Shown one piece after another: positions 47,701-54,992 of a stretch of DNA of 64,000 bases (position 1 is its first letter; each line of letters opens with the position of its first letter). The DNA lies in assembly GCA_903862415.1 (NCBI GenBank), contig CAIOYD010000044.1:62001-126000 (forward strand), in the 5' to 3' direction. The DNA is from an uncultured Oxalobacteraceae bacterium (lineage in GTDB: Bacteria; Pseudomonadota; Gammaproteobacteria; Burkholderiales; Burkholderiaceae_D). The translations under genes were made by a program, and so were the position numbers. Under the pieces are notes generated by a model that worked only from the letters and a program-made list of their open reading frames with translations, ran no database searches and was not told the DNA's origin.

Positions 47701-48949
47701 GAATAATGCGTATGTCCTTGCGGCCGGCAATTCGTCCGTCTGGAATATCCTGACCCGTACTGTAACGCTCAGCGGCAGCAAGACATACGACGGCTTGAAT
47801 ACCATTGCTGGTGCGCTGCTGTCTGCCGGAAATTTGGTCAACGGCGACAGTGTTCTGGTCGGTGGTGCTGCAACACTGATCAGTGCCAATGCCGGCAGCG
47901 AAAATATTTCCAGTCTGTCTGGTCTTACTTTAAATAACGCCAACTACACCGCTGTCGGCGGCTCTGGCGTTGTCGCAGTCGGCAAGGCGCCATTGAATGT
48001 CAATGCCAGCAATGCCAGCAAAACCTATGGCCAAACACCAACCCTGAGCGCCTTTACTAGTAGTGGTCTGGTCAATGGTGAAACGATCGCAAGCGTAACG
48101 GAAGCCAGCACAGGCATTAGCGCAACTGCCAGCGTTGCAGGTGGTCCGTATGCGATTGTCCCAAGCGCTGCCGGTGGCGGATCGTTTAACGCGGGTAACT
48201 ACATTATTACCTACGCCAACGGCAGTTTGACTGTGACACCATTGGCCGTGACTATTGGCACGGTAGCTGGTGCAACTCGAATTTACGATGGCACAACCAA
48301 CGCCGCTGCGAACCTGCTGACGATTACGAATTTGATTAACGGTGATTCAGCCACATTGAGTGGTAGTGCGACATTGGCTGGAAGTGCGGTGGGAAATGAA
48401 GCCATTACTGGTTTGACAGGATTGAGTTTAACTAATCCGAATTACACCTTAGCTGGTGCGGTTCCTAATGGCGTAGTGGCCATTACTGGATCGCCTATAC
48501 CACCAGTGGCAGCATCGCCAAATCTCGATAGCGTTATTGCAGATGCGATTTATCATGGACAGGCAATTAATTACCTGCCGAGCTTTCCTACTGCGACAGG
48601 TAGCTCAATAGCGAGCGGTAAGTCTGGTAATTTTGTGAATGTGGTTAATCCTTTACCTCAAATCAGCGCAACATTTGGCAATGGAGCTCAACTGGCGATT
48701 ATTTCCTCGCCGACTGGCAATGAGCCGACACAGGTGGTGTCACTTTCTCAGGCACGGGCGATGTTGCAATCGGCATCAAACAGTTCCGCTAACGGTGGAA
48801 CTAATTCTGCTGACACATCGGGTGATGCCAGTGCTTCTGTCGATGTGCGTGTGCCGGTAAGTCGAAATTCCTTAGCTGAAATTGTCAATGGTGGTGTCCG
48901 ATTACCTGACGGTGTGGAGCAACAATTGTTTGTCGTTCAAGGTCAATAA
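41735..48949 (+). CDS. TpsA-type GLUG-repeat adhesin (HMW-like), system 2
   Basis: A 2404-residue secreted adhesin. It starts with an ESPR-type signal (MKKHGSLNHIYRLVWSQVLK), then a TPS/hemagglutination-activity domain (residues ~55-360) with NSNGMLFTRGALVNTGG and SWLIDPNDFTIA. GLUG-type repeats with the consensus GGLVGYNTGTI fill about residues 620-1450 and 1590-1830. The C-terminal part (about 1915-2250) has alternating MBG/YDG-like domains (SKTYGQTPTLSAFTSSG, RIYDGTTNA), then a ~150-residue tail. Its transporter gene follows after 22 bp. It is rich in Gly, Ser and Thr and nearly free of Cys, as usual for such fibres. Role: surface attachment or biofilm, inferred from family. Confidence 0.9.
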   Translation: MKKHGSLNHIYRLVWSQVLKTWVAVAENTKGRGKGKNSRSKLVAAALSLAGVAGVLPPALAGPAIALAPISAALPATTTLPSGYQVTAGSASISQAGNTLTVQENSQRAAINWQTFSIGSNGTVNFVQPNSSAVVLNRVVGNETSVIAGALHANGQVFLLNSNGMLFTRGALVNTGGIVASTLSMSDSDFMAGHTTFTSNGSHASVINQGTITAADGGYVALLGNQVINQGVITARLGTAILAAGDQISLNLNGTSLVNVVINKGTLDALVSNQQAIYADGGLVVLTAKGADTILASAVNNTGEIRAQTIANQSGKIYLLGDMQNGRVNVGGALDASAPDTGNGGYIETSAAHVAMGSGAKITTVSTSGLTGSWLIDPNDFTIAASGGDITGTALNAALASNSVTIATTSGVASCTGVSCAAGTSGVGNINVNDTTNPITWSSHTLTLSAYNNININAAMFGSGTAGLSLLYGQGAANGVINSVAATYNISAPVNLAAAGSFSTKLGTGGTLKNYTIITSAGASGDQSASGNNTLQGMAYSGNLSANYALGANISTSTAGWNFPGGFAPIGNSGTPFSATFDGLGHSISTITANMQFPIGSYIGLFGAIGVNGVVQNFTLTSAAGGLTYIGGLAGANAGIINNVGVTSVLSSDYTAGAADYIGGLVGYNSGMITNSQSSTSASVTGAEIGGLVGYNAGTIKGSSSSGVVGGAAGAYLGGLVGYNTGTITTSASSVILGGAGGLPWTGGLVGYNTGTISGSTATGNVNGSTNVGGLVGYSTVSIANSSATGNVVGGDNTGGLIGSTTASVSGSFATGDVSGGNNTGGLVGLITGTVSTSHATGNVTGSGNVGGLIGSGTTGISTSYAAGNVIGSGTDVGGLIGNSTGTIDTSSATGAVSGNGNTGGLVGLTNSTVSNSTAAGNVTSAGDDIGGLIGSTTASVSTSHAINDVSGGNYIGGLVGLTTSSIAGSYHTGNVMAATGYVGGLVGAGSTAIDASSASGNVVAGGSDYLGRSYAGGLIGYNTGTINTSTATGSVTGSGNFVGGLAGSNTGGTITASSTTGSGIVSGYDEIGGLVGSNTGFITTGSATGSVSGHGGVGGLAGTNSGTISTGSASGAVSASGTYGSDTGGLVGTNSGTINSASFSTSNVTSTNSNVGGLAGSNTGTISAASAGGIVIGSSNVGGLVGYNNTAIAIANSQVTGGSVTGVSNVGGLVGVSLTTAAITNSSAAAHVSGTGNNVGGLVGSTNGAISGSSASGVVIGSADYVGGLVGYSTASIDASHATGMNISGVNYIGGLVGKTSGSVSGSNASGAVSGASYVGGLIGCSQSGTISGNNATGNVTASSNSAGGLVGWENGGTISGSFATGTVSGLSKVGGLVGKDSGIITASYATGAVSGSSYVGGLAGYSSYGSLISNSYAQGNVSGSAEVGGLVGYSDSGVLSNAFYNADQVTINGGHELTAGAMFGAQFASWFGSNTNVNLKTVSISNYASSLPLVGGNYQVSSLQGLKDMLGFSESDVTYHFVLTTNLSLPQGFNIPYFSGSFDGGGNTLSNLSISLPDSMRGMFGYLPNNTTTIANLAVANGSVGGLTYVGGLEGYDAGGGAITNSNFSGNVTTGVLSGNRDGYVGGLVGYNNGGTITGSHFGGNVSVGNVGGGSYVGGLVGYANSGGIIDSNAKGTLTTGSVGSSSYVGGLVGANSSANITNSFASVNISVGNIPGYVGYVGGLAGVNWNGIIDQSYATGNVSAVGSVAGGRYAGGLVGYSNGTIQDSYSSGSVTTAGSVSGSSYVGGLIGAAQGNINNSYSTGAVSVGGTVGGSSYVGGLAGANWGATFSNSFYDSTVSPMTGISGTADVAGQVWGMSTADMKNQANFGATGNTANGGVGPNWDFSTPVWIISPLVNAGYPCLAWTTCTPPTVVYLDVASGSSIYGNTPTFTYGYFTTATYGVGSVVTDAGEFGTASWTGSPSAPNATSNVGTYSMVYNSGISLLNNAYVLAAGNSSVWNILTRTVTLSGSKTYDGLNTIAGALLSAGNLVNGDSVLVGGAATLISANAGSENISSLSGLTLNNANYTAVGGSGVVAVGKAPLNVNASNASKTYGQTPTLSAFTSSGLVNGETIASVTEASTGISATASVAGGPYAIVPSAAGGGSFNAGNYIITYANGSLTVTPLAVTIGTVAGATRIYDGTTNAAANLLTITNLINGDSATLSGSATLAGSAVGNEAITGLTGLSLTNPNYTLAGAVPNGVVAITGSPIPPVAASPNLDSVIADAIYHGQAINYLPSFPTATGSSIASGKSGNFVNVVNPLPQISATFGNGAQLAIISSPTGNEPTQVVSLSQARAMLQSASNSSANGGTNSADTSGDASASVDVRVPVSRNSLAEIVNGGVRLPDGVEQQLFVVQGQ
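43612..47240 (+). repeat. GLUG-repeat coding region of the adhesin
   Basis: Dozens of diverged ~30-residue units coding GGLVG(Y/S)xxG followed by a Ser/Thr-rich strand, in two blocks (about 43612-46070 and 46480-47240), separated by a ~140-residue unique section. The repeat is conserved at protein level with drifting DNA. Expansion and contraction by recombination would be expected. Confidence 0.8.
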
Positions 48950-48970
48950 TTAATTTTTAAAAAACTCAGA

Positions 48971-50683
48971 ATGCCCCTTATGCAAACACCTTTCTTTTCG
49001 TTATCTAAAACGACGCTGGCAATGTCATTAGTTTTTTACTCTGTCATGGTGCTGGCCCAAACGTCCCCCAATATAGGTGATGCCCTGCGTCAGGCGCAAC
49101 CACCGGTAGTGCCAGCGCAACCAGCACCGGCCTTGCCGCCCATAGGAGGACTTCAACAGCAAATCGAAGCTCCGATGGCCGTCTTGCCGAAGGGCCCACA
49201 GGTTGAAGTTAGCTCAATAGAGGTGATAGGTAATCGTGTCATCGATGTTGCCACACTCAATGCCCTTGTCGCCGATGGGGCTGGTAAATCGCAGTCCTTG
49301 CCTGATCTGGAAGCACTGGCTCAACGCATCACCAAGTATTATCGCGCTCACGGTTATTTTGTGGCGCGGGCTTACATTCCGGCGCAGGAAGTCTCTGGCG
49401 GCGCAATTAAGATTCGTGTGGTTGAAGGTAACTACGGTCAGTTTCATCTCAAGAATGGTTCGTTGGTGCGTGATGATATCGTCCAGGGCATGTTGGATGA
49501 TGTGAAACAGGCCGATATTGTTTCCCTCGATACACTCGAACGTGCGATGTTGATTATCAATGATACGCCAGGTGTGCAGGTAACGCGCGCTGATGTGATG
49601 CCGGGTGATAAGGTGGGCACGTCTGATTTTGCAGTCGACACCAAAGCCACGGCAAAATATGCCGGTTATGCCATGCTGGATAATTTTGGTTCGATTTATA
49701 CCGGTCGGGACCGCTTCAGTTTCAATGTGGATGACAATTCCATCACTGGGCGCGGTGACCGCTTATCGTTGAGTGGCCTTGCGACCGATGGTGGCGGTTT
49801 GCAAAATGGTCGTGCCGGTTATTTATTGCCACTGGCACCTAACGGTTTGCGTGGCGAACTGGCTTACAGTCAGACCCAATATCAGCTGGGAAATAGCTAT
49901 GCGGCCTTGAATGCGATTGGTACCGCTAAAAGCGTTGATGCCACATTGAGCTATCCCATCCGACGCATTGAAGCACAGACTATCGAAGCCAGTTTTAATT
50001 TTTCTCATAAAAATTTGGACGACAAAGTTCAATCAACAAATACTGACACGCCAAAAACAAGTAATTCAGCCTCGGTCGGATTGCTGGTTAAAGACGAACG
50101 AAGTTTATGCAGCTTTAACGGGCTGACCCAAGCCAGTTTAAAAATCAGCTTCGGTCATTTGGATATCAATGAAGCCGCCGCCTTGAGCGCAGACAATGCC
50201 GGCGCAAAAACGGCAGGTGCTTACAGTAAGTTGAACGCCGAACTGAGTCGGGTGAGCTTGTTGCCAGAAAGCTTTACGCTGACGACCTCATTGAAGTTAC
50301 AGCAAACGCTGCAAAAGAGAAATCTGGATGGCAGCGAACGGATGGCGGTCTCGGGTTCTGGCGGTGTGATGGCGTTACCCTCGGGCGAATTGATCGGCTC
50401 GGATGCGGCCTTTGTGCGGGTTGAACTGGCGCGACCTTTACCAGCGATGGGCGGATTGCAAAGCAGTTGGCAATTATTCACCGATTGGGGTAGTGCCAAA
50501 GAAGCCAATCCATTACCAAGTGACATCAACCGGCATATCAGCGACATTGGCCTGGGCTGGTCTGCCAATTACCAAGGTGCGTTGATTCATGCCTATCTGG
50601 CGCATCGGGTTGATAGCGCCAAGGCGGTCAGCGAGCCTTATCCTGATTACAAATTTCTGCTGCAGGCTGGGTGGGTGTTTTAA
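48971..50683 (+). CDS. TpsB outer-membrane transporter (ShlB/FhaC/HecB family), system 2
   Basis: A 570-residue transporter paired with the GLUG adhesin. It has a signal peptide (SLVFYSVMVLAQ), a proline-rich linker (residues ~35-65), POTRA-like domains (EVSSIEVIGNRVIDVATL; QEVSGGAIKIRVVEGNY) and a barrel ending in LLQAGWVF. The loop-6 position that normally reads VRGY or VRAY is here SGSGGVMALPSGE, with M467 in place of the conserved Arg. That residue matters for secretion in FhaC. The ribosome site at ATG 48971 is weak; ATG 48980 is an alternative. Confidence 0.88.
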   Translation: MPLMQTPFFSLSKTTLAMSLVFYSVMVLAQTSPNIGDALRQAQPPVVPAQPAPALPPIGGLQQQIEAPMAVLPKGPQVEVSSIEVIGNRVIDVATLNALVADGAGKSQSLPDLEALAQRITKYYRAHGYFVARAYIPAQEVSGGAIKIRVVEGNYGQFHLKNGSLVRDDIVQGMLDDVKQADIVSLDTLERAMLIINDTPGVQVTRADVMPGDKVGTSDFAVDTKATAKYAGYAMLDNFGSIYTGRDRFSFNVDDNSITGRGDRLSLSGLATDGGGLQNGRAGYLLPLAPNGLRGELAYSQTQYQLGNSYAALNAIGTAKSVDATLSYPIRRIEAQTIEASFNFSHKNLDDKVQSTNTDTPKTSNSASVGLLVKDERSLCSFNGLTQASLKISFGHLDINEAAALSADNAGAKTAGAYSKLNAELSRVSLLPESFTLTTSLKLQQTLQKRNLDGSERMAVSGSGGVMALPSGELIGSDAAFVRVELARPLPAMGGLQSSWQLFTDWGSAKEANPLPSDINRHISDIGLGWSANYQGALIHAYLAHRVDSAKAVSEPYPDYKFLLQAGWVF

Positions 50684-50748
50684 TACCTGCACTTGCAGGC
50701 CAAATTCCGTTACATGAATTCGGTGAGTGCCGTTCAGTGTTGTAGCAA

Positions 50749-51228
50749 TCACAGGCCAAGTTCACTCAAACCCGGATGATCATCCGGACGGCGTCCCTGA
50801 GGCCAGTGAAATTTGCGCTCGGCGGCGTTAATGGCCAGATCATTGATGCTGGCAAAGCGCAATTGCATTAAGCCCTGGTCATCAAATTCCCAGTTTTCAT
50901 TGCCATACGAACGGAACCAATTGCCAGTGGCATCGTGCCATTCATAGGCAAAGCGCACAGCAATCCGATTGCCTTCGGTGGCCCACAATTCTTTAATCAG
51001 GCGATATTCATGTTCACGTTCCCATTTGCGGGTTAAAAATGCCACGATTTGCTCGCGGCCGCGGGGAAACTCAGCCCGATTGCGCCATTGGCTGTCTTCG
51101 GTGTAGGCCAGCGCAATCCGCTGCGGATCGCGACTGTTCCAGCCGTCTTCGGCCATTCTGACTTTCTGTATGGCGGTCTCCCGGGTAAAGGGTGGAAAGG
51201 GTGGGCGTGCCTGCAATGGTTGAGTCAT
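50749..51228 (-). CDS. NTF2-like nuclear-transport-factor family protein (DUF1348)
   Basis: A 159-residue cystatin-like/NTF2-fold protein of the DUF1348 family. Typical segments are [60 protein letters not shown] and the C-terminal [18 protein letters not shown]. The family is common and its role is not established; polyketide-cyclase-like or small-molecule binding is often suggested. It lies 25 bp after the PNPOx-like gene on the same strand, probably in one transcript. Confidence 0.85.
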   Translation of the reverse strand: MTQPLQARPPFPPFTRETAIQKVRMAEDGWNSRDPQRIALAYTEDSQWRNRAEFPRGREQIVAFLTRKWEREHEYRLIKELWATEGNRIAVRFAYEWHDATGNWFRSYGNENWEFDDQGLMQLRFASINDLAINAAERKFHWPQGRRPDDHPGLSELGL

Positions 51229-51253
51229 TCCATGTCTCCCTGAGGTGGAAAAG

Positions 51254-51847
51254 TTAGTGTGCTGCTTTTAATAGACGATTTTCTTCAAGTAACGGAGCAA
51301 GCATAGCCTGAACCTGCTCCTCAGAGAAGCGCCTGACGATATGTTGTGGGCAATTCCAGTCGCTGGCCTGTACATCGATGATCATGGCACGTTCCACTTT
51401 GGCGCGGTAACCTGGCATGGCCAGTTGTACAAGTAAGTCGGGGTTGTCGTGGTTTTCAATCATGCGAATCCGGCCAAAAATTTTCAGTCGTTGGCGGTTG
51501 GCATAATCTGTCATGATTAACGCCACCCGGTTATTTACTTCCAGATTGCCGACACTGACATATTGCCGGTTTCCGGAGAAATCAGCATAGGCCAGTGTGT
51601 GACTGTCGAGCACCCGCAAAAAACCTGCTGGACCACCCCGATGTTGCACATAAGGCCAGCCAGATTCCGACACTGTCGATAAATAGAAGCTATCTCTTTC
51701 GCTGATAAACCCAGCTTCGCGCACCGACAGGCCCTCATAACTTTCGCCCGATACTCCGGGGTAATGACGGCTTTCATGACTGCCATTGCGCTGCTGGACT
51801 TTGCGAACACTGGCAGTGTAGGCGATATCGGCAAAAGATTGTGACAT
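51254..51847 (-). CDS. Pyridoxamine 5'-phosphate oxidase-like flavin-binding protein
   Basis: A protein of 197 residues from the ATG at 51847, where AGGGAG precedes it; the longer reading from 51898 has no ribosome site. It carries a PNPOx-like split-barrel flavin-binding fold: [26 protein letters not shown] (early half), then [20 protein letters not shown] and [12 protein letters not shown]. This group acts on flavins or small xenobiotics; true PdxH activity is unlikely. It is transcribed away from a LysR regulator, which may control it. Confidence 0.82.
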   Translation of the reverse strand: MSQSFADIAYTASVRKVQQRNGSHESRHYPGVSGESYEGLSVREAGFISERDSFYLSTVSESGWPYVQHRGGPAGFLRVLDSHTLAYADFSGNRQYVSVGNLEVNNRVALIMTDYANRQRLKIFGRIRMIENHDNPDLLVQLAMPGYRAKVERAMIIDVQASDWNCPQHIVRRFSEEQVQAMLAPLLEENRLLKAAH

Positions 51848-51969
51848 GGCGGACTCCCTGGGAAATGATACGGCTGTGATTGGCGTTGTTGTGTACACTA
51901 TGCCTGATTCCGAATTAAATAATAATTGGCTTATAATGAAATTGATTGTTCCTCATAATGGAATTATAA
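51848..51969 (+). promoter_or_regulatory. Divergent promoter region, PNPOx-like gene and LysR regulator
   Basis: A 122-bp AT-rich gap between divergent starts. TTATAAT (51931-51937) and ATTATAA (51963-51969) form an inverted pair 25 bp apart, the last base adjoining the LysR start codon. Divergent LysR-target spacing of this kind usually holds a shared operator. Confidence 0.4.
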
Positions 51970-52878
51970 ATGGATAAATTATATTTAATGACGGTCTTTG
52001 TGGCGGTGGCGGAAGAAGAGAGCTTTGCTGCGGCGGCTCGGCGGCTCGACATGTCACCACCTGCAGTGACCCGAGCCATTGCTGCGCTCGAAGAGCAGCT
52101 TGGTGTGAAGCTGCTGAACCGGACAACACGGTATGTACGCTCCACTGATGCCGGATTGCGCTATCTCGATGATGCCCGCCGTATCATTGCCGAAGTCGCA
52201 GCGGCGGACGAGGCTGCCCAGGGAATCAATGCCGCGCCACGCGGCCATCTGGCCGTTACTGCCCCGGTGTTGTTTGGCAATATGTTTGTATTGCCTGGCG
52301 TGGTACATTTTTTGCAGACTTTTCCGGACATGGAAGTATCGGCCAGCTTTTTAGATCGGGTGGTCAACTTGCTCGAAGAAGGATTCGATGTCGGTATCCG
52401 GATCGGCGAGCTGCCTGATTCCAGCATGAAAGCCAGGCAGGTTGGTTTTGTCCGGCGGGTGATCTGTGCCTCACCAGAGTATCTGAGCATCCATGGGCAG
52501 CCGCTGCGGCCAGATCAACTCATCGGGCATAACATCATTGCCGCTGGTGCAGTGAGCCCTTCTATGGAGTGGAAATTCGGTCTGGGAAGTCAGGCAACCT
52601 CGGTGCGGATCAAGCCTCGTTTGACGGTGTCAAATAACGACGCCGCCATTGGGGCAGCACTTGAAGGGTTTGGTATTACACGGCTGCTGTCTTACCAGAT
52701 CAGGCCACATGTCATTAGCGGAAAGCTCAGGGTGATTTTGCCTGAATTTGAACCTGCACCAATACCCGTTCATGTGGTTCATCGGGAGGGGCGGTATGCC
52801 TCGGCTAAAGTCCGGACTTTTGTTGATTTGATGACCGAAAAGTTGCGGCAGGATCTAGGCAGGCTGGACATCGGTTGA
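51970..52878 (+). CDS. LysR-family transcriptional regulator
   Basis: A 302-residue LysR regulator. The N-terminal winged helix-turn-helix (FVAVAEEESFAAAARRLDMS, residues ~8-27, and RTTRYVRSTDAG) is complete. The effector domain (residues ~90-290) includes SMEWKFGLGSQ and VSNNDAAIGAALEGFGITRL. It probably regulates the divergent PNPOx-like/NTF2-like pair. Length and organisation are normal. The ligand cannot be deduced. Confidence 0.92.
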   Translation: MDKLYLMTVFVAVAEEESFAAAARRLDMSPPAVTRAIAALEEQLGVKLLNRTTRYVRSTDAGLRYLDDARRIIAEVAAADEAAQGINAAPRGHLAVTAPVLFGNMFVLPGVVHFLQTFPDMEVSASFLDRVVNLLEEGFDVGIRIGELPDSSMKARQVGFVRRVICASPEYLSIHGQPLRPDQLIGHNIIAAGAVSPSMEWKFGLGSQATSVRIKPRLTVSNNDAAIGAALEGFGITRLLSYQIRPHVISGKLRVILPEFEPAPIPVHVVHREGRYASAKVRTFVDLMTEKLRQDLGRLDIG

Positions 52879-52886
52879 CTACCGTA

Positions 52887-52937
52887 ATACATATAGATGT
52901 TTACAAATAATCTTTAATCGTTATAATCTATGTATAT
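52887..52937 (+). promoter_or_regulatory. Inverted repeat flanking the hipB promoter (candidate operator)
   Basis: ATACATATAGAT (52887-52898) and ATCTATGTATAT (52926-52937) are inverted at 10 of 12 positions. They bracket the -35 and overlap the -10 and start codon. HipB-type autoregulation would fit; the sequence differs from the E. coli HipB operator. Confidence 0.5.
52900..52927 (+). promoter_or_regulatory. Strong sigma-70 promoter for hipBA
   Basis: TTTACA (52900-52905), 16 bp, then TATAAT (52922-52927). The expected transcription start is about 52934, so the ATG at 52938 would be almost leaderless, and no Shine-Dalgarno sequence is present before it. Confidence 0.7.
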
Positions 52938-53330
52938 ATGCCAAAAACAGCCAAAGCCCTGCTGCAACTACCACCCGCAACTGCCGCCGCGATTGAAAAG
53001 CTCGGCGCAGACTTGGCGGTTGCCCGGTTACGTCGTAAAGAATCACTCAAAACCTGGGCTGGACGTATGGGTGTTTCGATCCCGACGGTTCAGCGTCTTG
53101 AGGCCGGTGATCCATCCGTAGGCATCGGTATCATCGCTACGGCACTTTGGCTGATTAATCGGGATGCTGAGATTGGAAATCTTGCCTCACCTGCTAGCGA
53201 TCAGGGTGCACTTGAAATGGATGTCCGTGTTGCGTTGGAACTCGGACGCAGTCGCGCCCTGGCTTCTGCTGAAGCACGGGTAAACAAAGGCCGGACAAAA
53301 GGCTTTAAAAATGACTCGGAAACAGTTTAA
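52938..53330 (+). CDS. hipB: HipB-like antitoxin, XRE family
   Basis: A 130-residue DNA-binding antitoxin. The helix-turn-helix is at residues ~25-75 (LAVARLRRKESLKTWAGRMG, then SIPTVQRLEAGDPS). The C-terminal tail is Arg/Lys-rich and probably contacts HipA. The only start is ATG 52938, 10 bp after the -10 box, so the mRNA would be nearly leaderless. It overlaps hipA by 20 nt, the usual coupled antitoxin-toxin order, and likely represses its own promoter. Confidence 0.88.
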   Translation: MPKTAKALLQLPPATAAAIEKLGADLAVARLRRKESLKTWAGRMGVSIPTVQRLEAGDPSVGIGIIATALWLINRDAEIGNLASPASDQGALEMDVRVALELGRSRALASAEARVNKGRTKGFKNDSETV

Positions 53331-54630
53331 CGATTTATATCTGTGGTATTTGGAAGATCCTGCTGCTCCTCGTTATGTCGGTGCGCTGAAGTTAATCGCC
53401 TCAGGCAAGGGCGTGTCTCTGCGCTATGATCAGCAGTGGCTTGCCAGCGGGTTCGCACTGAGCGAAGATCTGCCACTTCGTGATATGGAATACATGCCGC
53501 CAACACGCTTGCAAGCCGATACTCAGCGTGCTGTAGGTGCTGTCGATGATGCCCGACCTGACCGCTGGGGTGAGAAAGTTATCCGCTTCGTCGATAAGCC
53601 CAGTCGTTTATCTCTCATGGAGTATTTATTCTATGCTGGTGACGACCGTTTTGGTGCGCTTGGCGTATCCACGTCGTCTGAGACTTACCATCCGAGTGCA
53701 GGAGGGCCACTGCCACGATATGCTGATGCACAGCAGCTCAGTGAGGTGGCAGCAAAAATTATCGCATCAGAGCCAATTTCCGACTTGGAGGCGAAAATAA
53801 TTTTCCGTGGTGGAAGCCTGGGTGGTGTGAAGCCTAAAGCACTTATCGAGATCGATGGCGCGCCCTGGGTCATCAAATTCTTTAACGGTGAACCAGTCGA
53901 TGTGCCTCTTATCGAGCACGCGACAATGACCCTGGCCAAGTGTGCTGGCATCACTGTCGCGCAAACACAAGTGATCCACCTCAATGGCGTCAATGCCATT
54001 GCCATTCGCCGTTTTGATCGCGCACATGGAAAGCGAATACACAGTATTTCAGCTGGTACCGCTATTCGGGCGGCTACGGCATCCGGTGTGGAGCCAGAGT
54101 TGGGCTATCCGGCGCTGGCGCGAATTTTACGCCGTATCGGTGTGGCCCAGGATGGAACTAACCAGCAAGATGCACGCGAATTATTTCGACGCATGGTTTT
54201 TAACATCCTGATCGATAACACGGATGATCATGAGAAAAATCACGCACTCCTGGTGGTGAATCCGCTCAGGAATGGCAGTGTGAAGCTCGCACCGGCTTAC
54301 GATGTTTTGCCAACCAATTCAGGTCAGGGCTATCAAGAGTTTATTTGTGGTGATGACGGTCATGACGCTACACTGGAAAACGCAATGTCACAGTGCAGCG
54401 CATTCGGCCTGTTGCCTGCAGAAGCGGCGCACGAAGTTGTGAATGTCATTAAGGTTGTCAATGCATGGAAAGAGCATTTCGCCAAAACCGGTGTGACACA
54501 GAGTGACATACAAAACCTGGCTGAACGCATAGACAGCGAAGGGCTGCTGGTTCAACGCACGCACTTTGATCCCGCACAATTTAACGACGCTCCATCCAGA
54601 AAAAAACGAACCAGTCCTTTCTCGCGCTAA
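53311..54630 (+). CDS. hipA: HipA-type serine/threonine kinase toxin
   Basis: A 439-residue HipA-family kinase. In E. coli this enzyme phosphorylates glutamyl-tRNA synthetase and induces persistence. The nucleotide-binding loop is GGSLGGVKPKALIEID near residue 167; the catalytic loop FNILIDNTDDHEKNHALL (residues ~296-313) keeps the catalytic Asp and Asn; LAPAYDVLPT near 328 holds the metal-binding Asp. All key kinase residues are present, so it looks active. It is followed by a strong terminator at 54651. Confidence 0.93.
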   Translation: MTRKQFNDLYLWYLEDPAAPRYVGALKLIASGKGVSLRYDQQWLASGFALSEDLPLRDMEYMPPTRLQADTQRAVGAVDDARPDRWGEKVIRFVDKPSRLSLMEYLFYAGDDRFGALGVSTSSETYHPSAGGPLPRYADAQQLSEVAAKIIASEPISDLEAKIIFRGGSLGGVKPKALIEIDGAPWVIKFFNGEPVDVPLIEHATMTLAKCAGITVAQTQVIHLNGVNAIAIRRFDRAHGKRIHSISAGTAIRAATASGVEPELGYPALARILRRIGVAQDGTNQQDARELFRRMVFNILIDNTDDHEKNHALLVVNPLRNGSVKLAPAYDVLPTNSGQGYQEFICGDDGHDATLENAMSQCSAFGLLPAEAAHEVVNVIKVVNAWKEHFAKTGVTQSDIQNLAERIDSEGLLVQRTHFDPAQFNDAPSRKKRTSPFSR

Positions 54631-54650
54631 AGCCCGCCTTTCATAAATAA

Positions 54651-54686
54651 AAAGAGACTGCCAACCATCGGCAGTCTCTTTTTTTT
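54651..54686 (+). terminator. Strong Rho-independent terminator after hipBA
   Basis: AAAGAGACTGCC, loop AACCATC, GGCAGTCTCTTT: a 12-bp perfect stem followed by a run of T. The palindrome also terminates the opposite strand weakly because of the leading A run. Confidence 0.92.
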
Positions 54687-54707
54687 CAGCTTACTTCAGG
54701 TGCTTTG

Positions 54708-54753
54708 TGATGCGCTGAAATTGTAGTAAATAATCAATTTCAGCATTGCATCA
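54708..54753 (+). repeat. Large inverted repeat beside the hipBA terminator
   Basis: TGATGC-GCTGAAATTG pairs with CAATTTCAGC-GCATCA across an 11-nt loop, with a 3-nt ATT bulge: a 16-bp stem. It sits between the hipBA terminator and decayed minus-strand fragments. It may terminate minus-strand transcription or mark an old element end. No U-run is directly adjacent. Confidence 0.5.
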
Positions 54754-54767
54754 CTCACCATCAACTA

Positions 54768-54992
54768 TTACCAGAAATAGATATTCTGAACGTAGATGGT
54801 GCCGCCGTTGGTTGGTGTTCTGGCTGTGAAGCTCAGTTGCAGGATTTGTGTCAGGTCAACACCTGTGAAAGAACTTAAAGGCATATCAACACTGTTCCAG
54901 CCTGCTACCAGAGTGGTGTCAACTTCAAACTGATTCGGAGGAGAGAGCAGATCGAAACCAAGGCTGGTCACATTTGGTGACCATACTGTCGG
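54768..54992 (-). pseudogene. C-terminal fragment of a secreted beta-sandwich/carbohydrate-binding protein
   Basis: An open frame of about 70 codons with no convincing start. It reads PNVTSLGFDLLSPPN, WNSVDMPLSSFTGVDLTQIL and ends TIYVQNIYFW. This looks like the last strands of a galactose-binding-like beta-sandwich, as found at the end of secreted glycosidases. The N-terminal part is missing: the frame passes straight into the truncated methyltransferase gene. It is best read as a remnant. Confidence 0.55.
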
